45,532 nt of DNA from an uncultured Pelagibacteraceae bacterium (GTDB taxonomy: Bacteria > Pseudomonadota > Alphaproteobacteria > Pelagibacterales > Pelagibacteraceae). How positions within the stretch are numbered: the stretch's first letter is position 1; each line of letters opens with the position of its first letter. This document shows positions 33,304 to 40,529 of the stretch, piece after piece. Below the pieces are notes generated by a model. It was not told the DNA's origin. It saw nothing but the letters and a program-made list of their open reading frames with translations, and did not search any database. Position numbers and translations under genes: made by a program. Where the stretch lies: positions 1-45,532 of the forward strand of contig CABYGR010000005.1 of NCBI GenBank assembly GCA_902518595.1, read 5' to 3'.

Positions 33304-34182
33304 TTAAAACTTCCCTGTTTTTTTAACAAATTTAAAATATGCTAATGTTTTTGAAAAATAATATACACTTTTTTCAAATCTCAAAATTAATAAATTTAAA
33401 AAAATTTTTACAATATATTTATAAAATTTTTTTTTAATCTCTTTTAGTTTGCTATTGTTAATATCATTTTTATAATAATAATATAGTTCATCAAAAGTAA
33501 AATGGTAGTTTCTAAAAAAAATTTTTTTTAATTTATTATCTATTTTTAAATTGCCATGAACATGCTTTGCTTTTGAATTATAAACTTGTATTACGGATTT
33601 TTTGTTTTGTCTTATTCTTCTACATAATTCATCATCCATAAAATATATAAAAAAATTTTTATCTATAGATCCAATTTTCTTAATTTCTTCAACATTAAAT
33701 AAGACAGCAGTTGTTATTACTGACTCTACGCATGCATCACCCTCTAACTTAAGTGGTGAAGATTTGTCACCGTTCTCTGGTAACAGGCCACCATTATAAG
33801 TTAAATTATCTTTTTCATCATAAAACGTAGGAGATGTTAAATAACAATCTTTATATTTGTTTTTGGCTTCTAAAAGTAAAAAAATGTTTTCTTCACTAAT
33901 AAGACAATCTGCAGTCAAAAAAAAAATATACTCAGTTTCACATTCATTTATTCCTTGATATGCAGCTGATGCGAAACCTATGTTTTTTTCATTTAATATA
34001 TATTTGTAAAAACTATGATTGGTATTTAATCTTTTTTTTAAATCTTTATCATTTGCATTGTCTATAATTATAGTTTTAAAATTTTTTATATTTCTTAAAC
34101 AACTAATAATGGTTTCAAATTTTTCTTTGTATAAAATTACAACAACTGTGATTTTTTCTTGATAATGATTTAATTTGTTCAT
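33304..34182 (-). CDS. Glycosyltransferase family 2 protein
   Basis: 292 residues. A GT-A fold opens with KITVVVILYKEKFETIISCLRNI. The nucleotide-sugar/metal site is in FFLTADCLIS, with the usual DxD replaced by an ADC segment as in rhamnosyltransferase-like members. The FIYFMDDELCRRIRQNKK segment matches the catalytic DE(D)xD/RR region of GT2. The C-terminus is basic and hydrophobic, suggesting membrane association. It converges on tRNA-Arg and is divergent from the DegT gene, forming a second small sugar block. Donor and acceptor are unknown. Confidence 0.82.
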   Translation of the reverse strand: MNKLNHYQEKITVVVILYKEKFETIISCLRNIKNFKTIIIDNANDKDLKKRLNTNHSFYKYILNEKNIGFASAAYQGINECETEYIFFLTADCLISEENIFLLLEAKNKYKDCYLTSPTFYDEKDNLTYNGGLLPENGDKSSPLKLEGDACVESVITTAVLFNVEEIKKIGSIDKNFFIYFMDDELCRRIRQNKKSVIQVYNSKAKHVHGNLKIDNKLKKIFFRNYHFTFDELYYYYKNDINNSKLKEIKKKFYKYIVKIFLNLLILRFEKSVYYFSKTLAYFKFVKKTGKF

Positions 34183-34310
34183 CTATGATTATTATTTCAT
34201 TATTTTTTTAATATTCTGTTGGAGATTAATTTTATTTTATTTAGTTTAAAAAATTGAGTTATTAAATCATTTGATATCTGCATATTAATATTATAGTTAT
34301 CAAAATTATT

Positions 34311-35453
34311 ATGAAATTTAACGATAAAACATTCTTAAAGGAAAAAAACAAAATACTTATGTTTTATCCTTATATTTCATCAAAATCTGTAAAAAATGTT
34401 GGCAAAACAATTAAATCAAGATGGATAGGCCAAGGTCCAAAGGTTGAATTGCTTGAAAAAAAATTTTCAAATAAATTTTTAAACAATAAATATGCGTTAG
34501 CAACCGGATCTGGAACTGATGCACTGCATCTATCTTATATACTATCAAAAATTAAAAAAGATGATGAGGTAATTGTGCCAATATTTACATGTACTGCTAC
34601 AAATATTCCTTTGCTTTATATTGGTGCTAAAATTGTTTTTGCAGATATAGATCCCAACAGCATGAATATTTGTACTAAATCAGTTGAAAAACTTATAACT
34701 AAAAAAACTAAAGCAGTGGTTTGTGTACATTATGGTGGACTTCCATGTGATATGAGTGAGTTAAAAAGAATTTCAAAAAAACATAATTTGATATTAATAG
34801 AAGATGTTGCTCAAGCTATAGGAGCAAAATATAAAAATAAAAATGTTGGAACTTTTGGAAATTTTTCTACATTTAGTTTTCAAGCTATAAAACATATCAC
34901 TACTGGTGATGGTGGCTTGTTAACTGTTAAAAATAAAGATGATTATATCAAAGCTAAAAGAATAAGGTGGTTTGGAATAGACAGGGATAAAAAATATAAA
35001 GGTACTTGGTCAAATGATATTTTTGAAATAGGATACAAATATCAAATGACAGATATATCTGCAACACTTGGTCTAGACTCACTTTCTGAAATAAATGATA
35101 TAATTAAGTATAGAAGAAAATTATATTTTAGATATTTACAAAATTTTTCTAAAAACTCAAAGATTAAAGTAATTGATGACTTTAATAATAATAAATTCCA
35201 TGCAGCATGGTTGATTACTATAGCAATAGAAAATAAAGATTATTTACAAAAAAAATTAAATTCTAAAAATATAGAAGCTAATCAGGTTCATTTTAGAAAT
35301 GATAAGTATACAATTTTTAAAAAATTTGCAAAAAATAAAAAATTTAAAAATATGGATTATTTAGAGGATAAATATTTAGTTTTACCTTTACACCACAAAT
35401 TAAAAATTCGTGATATAGATCATATTTGTAATATAGTTAATAAAAATACTTAA
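34311..35453 (+). CDS. DegT/DnrJ/EryC1/StrS-family aminotransferase
   Basis: 380 residues. PLP fold type I with the Schiff-base lysine K194 (FSFQAIKHITTGDGGLL). The phosphate-binding segment is ATGSGTDALHL (64-74), and EDVAQAIGAKY carries the Asp that contacts the PLP pyridine. The TFGNFSTFSF stretch is characteristic. Such enzymes transaminate keto-sugar nucleotides to make amino sugars for O-antigen or capsule. The neighbouring divergent GT2 gene supports a surface-glycan role. The A-rich coding sequence resembles the other sugar genes in the window. Confidence 0.9.
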   Translation: MKFNDKTFLKEKNKILMFYPYISSKSVKNVGKTIKSRWIGQGPKVELLEKKFSNKFLNNKYALATGSGTDALHLSYILSKIKKDDEVIVPIFTCTATNIPLLYIGAKIVFADIDPNSMNICTKSVEKLITKKTKAVVCVHYGGLPCDMSELKRISKKHNLILIEDVAQAIGAKYKNKNVGTFGNFSTFSFQAIKHITTGDGGLLTVKNKDDYIKAKRIRWFGIDRDKKYKGTWSNDIFEIGYKYQMTDISATLGLDSLSEINDIIKYRRKLYFRYLQNFSKNSKIKVIDDFNNNKFHAAWLITIAIENKDYLQKKLNSKNIEANQVHFRNDKYTIFKKFAKNKKFKNMDYLEDKYLVLPLHHKLKIRDIDHICNIVNKNT

Positions 35454-35480
35454 TAATTTTAATGTTAAGTTTAAAATAAA

Positions 35481-35564
35481 ATGAAATTTTCAATACAAAA
35501 TTCAGTAGTAATATTTTTTGCTTTTATATTTTTATTCTTATTAATTTTAACTTTAGTATTATAA
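35481..35564 (+). CDS. Possible 27-residue single-span membrane peptide
   Basis: ATG to TAA encodes a short polar N-terminus (MKFSIQNS) followed by about 19 hydrophobic residues (Val, Ile, Phe, Leu) to the end. It sits between the DegT and PaaI genes on the same strand, 5 bp before the PaaI start, where it may simply provide translational entry to that gene. T-rich sequence yields such ORFs by chance, and no Shine-Dalgarno site is seen. Confidence 0.25.
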   Translation: MKFSIQNSVVIFFAFIFLFLLILTLVL

Positions 35565-35569
35565 AAAAT

Positions 35570-35995
35570 ATGTCAAAAGAATTTGAACAAATAAGTTTAA
35601 AACCAGGTTTTATGAAACACAATGGAGGTATTTTATTTAGAAACATCTCAGAAAATGAATATGAATTCAAATCTATAATAAACGAAAATCATCTAAATGC
35701 TGCAGGAATTACACATGGAGGATATTTATCAGCTTTAGTGGATGCAGGAGCAGGAACAGCCGCACATAGGTCGGCTGAAAATGCACCATGTGTAACAATA
35801 TCATTAGACTTAAAATTTATCGGTGTATCAAAAGTAGGGGATGAAATTATTGGAAAAGTAAAAATTCTTAAAAAAACTAAAACACTTGTATTTCTATTCT
35901 GTGAGTTGAGAAGCAATAATAAGATAATTACTTCAGCTTCTGGGGTTTGGAAAATTATAAATATAAAATCATCAAAATTAGGACAAGGCGGTTAG
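35570..35995 (+). CDS. PaaI-family hotdog-fold thioesterase
   Basis: 141 residues, one hotdog domain. The family motif HLNAAGITHGGYLSALVDAGAGTAAH contains the catalytic-loop HGG and the Asp of the following helix. The strand TISLDLKFIGVSKVGDEIIGKVKIL matches the second half. PaaI-like enzymes hydrolyse acyl-CoA or phenylacetyl-CoA derivatives in the cytoplasm; the substrate is not predictable. It follows the DegT gene by about 116 bp on the same strand. Confidence 0.88.
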   Translation: MSKEFEQISLKPGFMKHNGGILFRNISENEYEFKSIINENHLNAAGITHGGYLSALVDAGAGTAAHRSAENAPCVTISLDLKFIGVSKVGDEIIGKVKILKKTKTLVFLFCELRSNNKIITSASGVWKIINIKSSKLGQGG

Positions 35996-36147
35996 TTTTT
36001 TTAATTTAAGATTTGTGTTAAGATTGATAAAATTTTAATCAAAATGAGAACTTTTTCCTCTAAGATTCGGTCATGTTATAGTCTATTTTTGTTCTTCAGC
36101 ACCAACAACATCTGGTAGGTTTTTTTTAAGATATACTAAAGATAGAA

Positions 36148-38628
36148 ATGAATAAAAACAAAATCACAGCTATTCTTGGACCAACTAATACTGGAAAAAC
36201 CCATCTTGCTATAGAGACCATGTTATCTTTTGACAGTGGGATGATCGGTTTTCCACTTAGACTACTAGCAAGAGAAGTATATGACAAAGTAATTAAAGAA
36301 ATCAGAAATGATAAAGTTGCCTTAATAACTGGTGAAGAGAAAATTATTCCTACAAATGCAAAATATTATATTTGTACAGTTGAATCTATGCCAATAGATA
36401 AAAATCTAGATTTCGTTGGAGTTGATGAAATTCAAATGTGTTCTGATCATGAAAGGGGTCATATTTTTACAGATAGATTACTAAACATGAGAGGTAATAA
36501 GCTAACAATGTTAATGGGGTCGATTACAATCAAAAATATTATTTCAAAATTGGATGATGATATTGAATTTATTAATAGAAATAGATTGTCTAAGCTCACT
36601 TATACAGGACATAAAAAAATTTCTAGAATTAATAGAAAGGCAGCAATTATTGCATTTTCTGCTGAGGAGGTTTATGCGATTGCAGAATTACTTAGGAGAC
36701 AAAAAGGAGGTGCAGCTATTGTAATGGGTTCATTAAGTCCTAAAACAAGAAATGCACAAGTTGAATTATATCAATCAGGTGATGTAGATTTTTTAGTTGC
36801 AACTGATGCTATAGGAATGGGAATTAACATGGATTTAGATTATGTGTATTTTTCCAATTTTAAAAAATTTGATGGAAAAAAATTAAGAAAATTAAATCTA
36901 TCAGAGATTGGACAAATAGCAGGGAGAGCAGGTAGATATCTAAATGATGGCAATTTTGGTATCACAGGAGATTGTAAAGAATTAAAAGCTGAAGATGTAG
37001 ATTTATTAGAAAATCATAAATTTGAAGAAATTAGAACTTTATTTTGGAGGAATTCAAACTTAAATTTTAATAATTCATACAGCTTAATTAAATCATTAGA
37101 AGAAAAACCAAATAAAGATTGGTTGAGAAAGATACATGAATGTGAAGACGAAAAAGCTTTAAAATTTTTTTTAAGGGACAAAAATTTGAAAGATATAAAA
37201 TTTAATCCTAATACACTTAAATTATTATGGGAATGTTGTCAGATCCCTAATTTTATAAAAAAAACTTATGGAAACCACATCGAGGTAATTGAAAATGTAT
37301 TTAAGTTCTTAAGTAGTAAAAAAGGTAAGATTTCAGAAGAATATATGAGATTACAGCTTATTAAATTAGATAAATTAGAAGGAAATGTCGATTCTTTATC
37401 AAATAGAATTGCAAATGTGAGAACTTGGTCTTATGTTTCAAATAAAAAAAATTGGATTGAAAATCAAGATTATTGGATAGAGAAAACAAAATTATTAGAA
37501 GATAAACTTTCAGATCGACTTCATGAGGAACTTACAAAAACATTCATTGACAAAAGAGCTAGTGTGCTCGCAAGGGGTTTAAAACAAGATATGAAATTCA
37601 AAACAGAAATTTTTGAAAATAATGATATTAAAATTGATGATCAATTTATTGGCAAAATTAAAGGGTTAAGATTAGAACTTGATCTTAAAAAAGGGTCTTT
37701 AGAAACAGATATTAAATCACTTAAAAAAGCTGCCAGACAAACAATCGGTCCTGAATTAGAAAAAAGAATTCAAAACATAATTGATACTGGTTTGGTAGAA
37801 TTAAGTAATGATTTTAAAATATATTGGAACAAATTTGCAATTGCGAAATTAATGCCTGGTAATGACTATTTAAATCCAAATTTTGAACTAATAGTTGATG
37901 ATATGTTGGAGCAGAATCAAAGAAAAAAATTATATGAGTTTCTTGATAAATTTATAAAAAATAAAGTTAATACGATCTTAGAAAGCTTGATAGATCTTAA
38001 AAATCTTAAAGATAAAAATTCTTCAATTAAAGCTTTAGCGTTTCAACTTTATGAAAATAATGGAGTTTTAAAAAGGGAAAATGTTTCTGAATATTTAAAA
38101 ATCTTAGGTCAAAATGAAAGAAAGATACTTAGGGATTTAGGTGTAAAATTTGGTCGATATCATGTTTTTTTATATAAATTAATTAAACCCGAACCAGTAT
38201 TGTTAAGAACTTTACTTTGGAAGAATTTTCATCAAAAATATTTCAATCTAACACCACCTACTTTTGGATTAAATTTCATAGAAGATAAAGATAATAGAAA
38301 TAAAAATTTTATGTTATTATGTGGATTTGAAAAATTTGATAACTATTTTGTAAGGATTGATATTTTAGAGAGATTATTTAAACAAATAATTAACTCTAAT
38401 TCTGATGAAAACAAAGAAATAAAGTTAGTATCAGAAATGTTAAATTTACTAGGATGTAGTAAGGACAATTTTAAAAAATTAATTCAAAAAATGAATTACA
38501 AAATTTATGAAAAAAAAGAAGATTTATATTTTAGATATATGTCCAAAAAAAATTTTAAAAAAACTGACAAGAAAAAACCTGTTAAAGAAAATCCTTTTAG
38601 AATACTTAAAAATTTAGAACTAAGTTAA
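36148..38628 (+). CDS. Suv3-like ATP-dependent RNA helicase
   Basis: 826 residues. SF2 motifs: Walker A GPTNTGKTHLA (from residue 11), motif II VDEIQM in place of DExH, FLVATDAIGMGINMD (motif V), and QIAGRAGRY (motif VI). The start ILGPTNTGKT...GFPLRLLAREVYDKV is the signature of the Suv3 family shared by mitochondria and Alphaproteobacteria. A long C-terminal part (about 400-826) is less conserved and ends in a lysine-rich tail. Mitochondrial Suv3 unwinds RNA for degradation. It is first in an operon with the TerB-like, fdxA and carD genes (4-bp gap to the next). The ~150 bp before it show no clear promoter. Confidence 0.88.
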   Translation: MNKNKITAILGPTNTGKTHLAIETMLSFDSGMIGFPLRLLAREVYDKVIKEIRNDKVALITGEEKIIPTNAKYYICTVESMPIDKNLDFVGVDEIQMCSDHERGHIFTDRLLNMRGNKLTMLMGSITIKNIISKLDDDIEFINRNRLSKLTYTGHKKISRINRKAAIIAFSAEEVYAIAELLRRQKGGAAIVMGSLSPKTRNAQVELYQSGDVDFLVATDAIGMGINMDLDYVYFSNFKKFDGKKLRKLNLSEIGQIAGRAGRYLNDGNFGITGDCKELKAEDVDLLENHKFEEIRTLFWRNSNLNFNNSYSLIKSLEEKPNKDWLRKIHECEDEKALKFFLRDKNLKDIKFNPNTLKLLWECCQIPNFIKKTYGNHIEVIENVFKFLSSKKGKISEEYMRLQLIKLDKLEGNVDSLSNRIANVRTWSYVSNKKNWIENQDYWIEKTKLLEDKLSDRLHEELTKTFIDKRASVLARGLKQDMKFKTEIFENNDIKIDDQFIGKIKGLRLELDLKKGSLETDIKSLKKAARQTIGPELEKRIQNIIDTGLVELSNDFKIYWNKFAIAKLMPGNDYLNPNFELIVDDMLEQNQRKKLYEFLDKFIKNKVNTILESLIDLKNLKDKNSSIKALAFQLYENNGVLKRENVSEYLKILGQNERKILRDLGVKFGRYHVFLYKLIKPEPVLLRTLLWKNFHQKYFNLTPPTFGLNFIEDKDNRNKNFMLLCGFEKFDNYFVRIDILERLFKQIINSNSDENKEIKLVSEMLNLLGCSKDNFKKLIQKMNYKIYEKKEDLYFRYMSKKNFKKTDKKKPVKENPFRILKNLELS

Positions 38629-38632
38629 TTTT

Positions 38633-39052
38633 ATGTTTACTTCTAAAAAAAAAATAATAAAAAAAGAAAAATCTTACTTACTCAATATTGCTGCATTATT
38701 GATCCATATGGCAAAAATTGATGAAAATTTTACTAATATAGAGGAAAAAATTATAGAGAAATATTTATTAGAATTAGGGGCTAATGAGCAAGATTTATCA
38801 TCTTTAATAGAAGACTCAAAAAAAATTGAGAAAGAATCTAATCAAATATTAGATTTTACAAGGGAAATAAAAAAAATGAATGAAACTGAAAAAATTAACA
38901 TTATAGAAACACTCTGGAGAATTATTTTCTCAAATAAAGATGAGGATATGTATGAGTCTAATTTGATGAGAAGGCTGGGTGGTTTACTTTATATTGATAG
39001 CAAAACCATGGGAGACATTAAGGAAAAAATTAAAAAGGAATTTTTAAAATGA
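38633..39052 (+). CDS. TerB-like small helical protein
   Basis: 139 residues, predicted all-helical and soluble. The segment [24 protein letters not shown] has the D-x6-E spacing of the TerB (tellurite-resistance B/DUF533-like) fold; a second repeat-like stretch carries [21 protein letters not shown]. TerB folds bind metal ions in some members, but their function is generally unclear. It lies 4 bp after the helicase gene and overlaps fdxA by 4 bases (ATGA). In many Alphaproteobacteria an S4-domain RNA-binding protein occupies a comparable position between helicase and fdxA (recalled, not checked). Confidence 0.72.
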   Translation: MFTSKKKIIKKEKSYLLNIAALLIHMAKIDENFTNIEEKIIEKYLLELGANEQDLSSLIEDSKKIEKESNQILDFTREIKKMNETEKINIIETLWRIIFSNKDEDMYESNLMRRLGGLLYIDSKTMGDIKEKIKKEFLK

Positions 39053-39375
39053 CCTACATTGTTAATGACAAATGTATTAAATGTAAATTAATGGATTGTG
39101 TAGAAGTGTGTCCTGTTGATTGTTTCTATGAAGGGAAAAATATGCTTGTAATTAAACCGGATGAGTGTATAGATTGTGGCGTTTGTGAACCTGAGTGTCC
39201 TATTGATGCAATTAAGGCAGATACAGAGCCAGGTGGCGAAAAATGGTTAGAAATCAATAAACAATACTCAGAGATCTGGCCTAATATTACTAAAAAAAAA
39301 GATCCACCTACGGATCATGAAAAATATAAAAATGAGCAAAATAAATTTGAAAAATATTTTAAAGAAAACCTTTAG
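39049..39375 (+). CDS. fdxA: 7Fe-8S ferredoxin (FdxA type)
   Basis: 108 residues. Cysteines at 9, 12, 17, 21 and 25 lie in [17 protein letters not shown] and bind a [3Fe-4S] cluster plus one ligand of the [4Fe-4S] cluster; C40, C43, C46 and C50 ([11 protein letters not shown]) supply the others. The C-terminal extension ([19 protein letters not shown]) is typical of FdxA. It is a soluble electron carrier whose partner is not known in most bacteria. Its start overlaps the TerB gene by 4 bases, and carD begins inside its 3' end. Confidence 0.96.
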   Translation: MTYIVNDKCIKCKLMDCVEVCPVDCFYEGKNMLVIKPDECIDCGVCEPECPIDAIKADTEPGGEKWLEINKQYSEIWPNITKKKDPPTDHEKYKNEQNKFEKYFKENL

Positions 39376-40201
39376 TAATAAAACTAAAAAAAAAGTAAAA
39401 AAAGTTAAGAAAGTAAAAAAAACTAAATTAAAAAAAGTAAAAAAAATTATAAAATCAAAATTATTAAATACTAAAAAAACAAAATTAAAAAAATCAATAA
39501 AGAAAAAAGAAGGAGCAACAGAAGTAAAAACTGACAATTTAAGAATTCCAAAAAGTAATGAGTTAAAACCAGAGATCAAAAAAGTAAAAAAACAAGAAAC
39601 TGAAAAAAGAGAATATAAAGTTAAAGACCATATTGTTTATCCAAAGCATGGCGTAGGTCAAATCACTGAGTTTAAGAAAATTAATATTGGTGGAATTGAT
39701 GTAGAAACTTATATAATTAAATTTGAAAAAGATAAAGCTAACGGTATGGTACCTGTAAATAAACAGTCTCATTTACGTCCTTTAGCAACTATTAATCAAG
39801 TCAATAAATGTATTTCCATATTAAAGAGTAAACCAAAAATCAAAAGATCAATGTGGAGTAGAAGAGCGCAAGAATATGAAGCAAAAATATCCTCAGGTAA
39901 AATATATGAGTTGGCTGAAGTTGTAAGAGATTTAAATAAGGGAGACGATTTAATGGTAGATCAATCATATAGTGAAAGACAACTTTTTGAAAAAGCATAT
40001 GATCGTATTCTTTGTGAATTTGAGATTGTTTTAGACTCTTCAAAAGAGGATACTCAGAGAAAATTAGACAAAGCTCTTAAAAGAAATTTAGCTAATCCAG
40101 AGGCTCAACCCTCTACAATAAAGACAAAAACTTCTACAGCTGAACTTCCTACTGAGGAACCAATTACAGATGTAGATGATGCAGATCCTATAGACGAATA
40201 A
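39317..40201 (+). CDS. carD: CarD-family transcription regulator with long lysine-rich N-terminal tail
   Basis: 294 residues, against about 165-170 for usual CarD proteins. The core begins near residue 100 ([17 protein letters not shown]), the RNA-polymerase-interacting domain, followed by the helical DNA-binding domain ([16 protein letters not shown] ... DLNKGDDL). Residues 1-99 are an extension of which 25 of the 44 residues 21-64 are lysine, in KKV/KKT repeats resembling histone H1 tails. CarD stabilises the open promoter complex, notably at rRNA promoters. The first ATG (39317) gives a 59-base overlap with fdxA; ATG 39332 is an equally plausible start. A hairpin terminator follows 7 bp after the stop. 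Confidence 0.9.
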   Translation: MKNIKMSKINLKNILKKTFSNKTKKKVKKVKKVKKTKLKKVKKIIKSKLLNTKKTKLKKSIKKKEGATEVKTDNLRIPKSNELKPEIKKVKKQETEKREYKVKDHIVYPKHGVGQITEFKKINIGGIDVETYIIKFEKDKANGMVPVNKQSHLRPLATINQVNKCISILKSKPKIKRSMWSRRAQEYEAKISSGKIYELAEVVRDLNKGDDLMVDQSYSERQLFEKAYDRILCEFEIVLDSSKEDTQRKLDKALKRNLANPEAQPSTIKTKTSTAELPTEEPITDVDDADPIDE

Positions 40202-40207
40202 AAAAAA

Positions 40208-40239
40208 ACGCCTCTCACACAAAAAGTTATGAGAAGCGT
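40208..40239. terminator. Bidirectional intrinsic terminator
   Basis: ACGCCTCTCA (40208-40217) pairs with TGAGAAGCGT (40230-40239) with a single mismatch, around a 12-nt loop. T6 follows on the plus strand, and an A-run precedes it that reads as T-run on the minus strand. It therefore can terminate both the helicase-TerB-fdxA-carD transcript and the opposing transcript of the small basic peptide gene. It is the only clear hairpin-plus-U-tract terminator seen in the window. Confidence 0.85.
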
Positions 40240-40263
40240 TTTTTATAAAAGAATACTAAGTTA

Positions 40264-40347
40264 CTATCTTCTTCTTCTTCTTTTTTTAGCTTTTTTCTTA
40301 GCTTTCTTCTTAGTTTTCTTTGCAGCTTTTTTTCTTCTTTTAGCCAT
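40264..40347 (-). CDS. 27-residue polybasic (Lys/Arg-rich) small protein
   Basis: The ORF encodes 27 residues: 13 Lys, 7 Arg, 5 Ala, 1 Thr and the initiator Met. It starts MAKRRKKAAKK, has Ala-Lys repeats in the middle and ends in five consecutive Arg. Tandem stops TAG-TAA follow. A strong Shine-Dalgarno sequence (AAGGGAG) lies 6 nt before the ATG, stronger than at most genes here. AAG codons interrupt what would be poly-A. A promoter and inverted repeat lie upstream, and a bidirectional terminator lies 25 bp downstream. It most likely binds nucleic acid (nucleoid or ribosome), like a histone-H1 tail; that role is inference. It could also be a regulatory RNA, but the coding signals argue otherwise. 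Confidence 0.75.
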   Translation of the reverse strand: MAKRRKKAAKKTKKKAKKKAKKRRRRR

Positions 40348-40368
40348 CTTTAGCTCCCTTTTTAGTTA

Positions 40369-40389
40369 AACGAATCAAATTGATTCGTT
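40369..40389. promoter_or_regulatory. Inverted repeat at the start of the basic-peptide transcript
   Basis: AACGAATCAA and TTGATTCGTT are perfect 10-bp inverted arms around a single central base. It starts about 3 bp after the predicted transcription start and ends 21 bp before the ATG. As DNA it is an ideal dimer operator; as RNA it can form a 9-bp stem with a 3-nt loop in the leader. GTTAA/TTAAC flank it, extending the symmetry with a 2-base offset. Confidence 0.65.
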
Positions 40390-40398
40390 ATTAACTTA

Positions 40399-40427
40399 TT
40401 TTTATTTTTTTATATAACTTATGTCAA
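40399..40427 (-). promoter_or_regulatory. Candidate sigma-70-type promoter of the basic-peptide gene
   Basis: Minus strand: a perfect -35 TTGACA (40427-40422), a 17-bp spacer, and TAAAAA (40404-40399, 4 of 6 matches) as -10. Initiation is expected near 40392, giving a leader of about 45 nt that contains the inverted repeat and the Shine-Dalgarno site. The upstream AMP-ligase gene on the same strand could also read through. Confidence 0.5.
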
Positions 40428-40529
40428 TTCTTTAATTAAAGTTAAAATTTTAAAAATATTATTTTAAAAAAAATTTTTTATAATTTTAATGTGCAAAAAA
40501 GTTAATGTTTATGCGTATAATAAACTAAT

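Noticed and set aside
33138-33329. Minus-strand ORF of 63 codons between the thiolase and GT2 genes
   Set aside because: It is the antisense of tRNA-Arg (GAPARSRTQNL is the usual translation of a tRNA 3' half) and not a gene.
34253-34310. TTTGATA/TATCAAA inverted repeat with 21-bp spacer before the DegT gene
   Set aside because: Seven A+T-dominated bases with a long spacer are expected by chance in such a sequence.
36026-36046. TTGAT...ATCAA, FNR-like half sites before the helicase gene
   Set aside because: The spacer is 9 bp rather than the 4 bp of an FNR box, and the inner bases are all A/T.
36044-36118. 24-codon plus-strand ORF before the Suv3-like gene
   Set aside because: No ribosome-binding site, Ser/Phe-rich random-looking product, and no recognisable motif.
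39268-39579. Minus-strand ORF rich in Phe and Leu
   Set aside because: It is the antisense shadow of the lysine-rich carD tail: AAA-runs read as TTT. The fdxA and carD frames are clearly coding.
40264-40347. Simple CTT/TTC-type low-complexity tract (plus strand) as the explanation of the polybasic ORF
   Set aside because: The Shine-Dalgarno site, promoter, terminator, Ala interruptions and AAG/AAA alternation fit coding selection better than a slippage tract.
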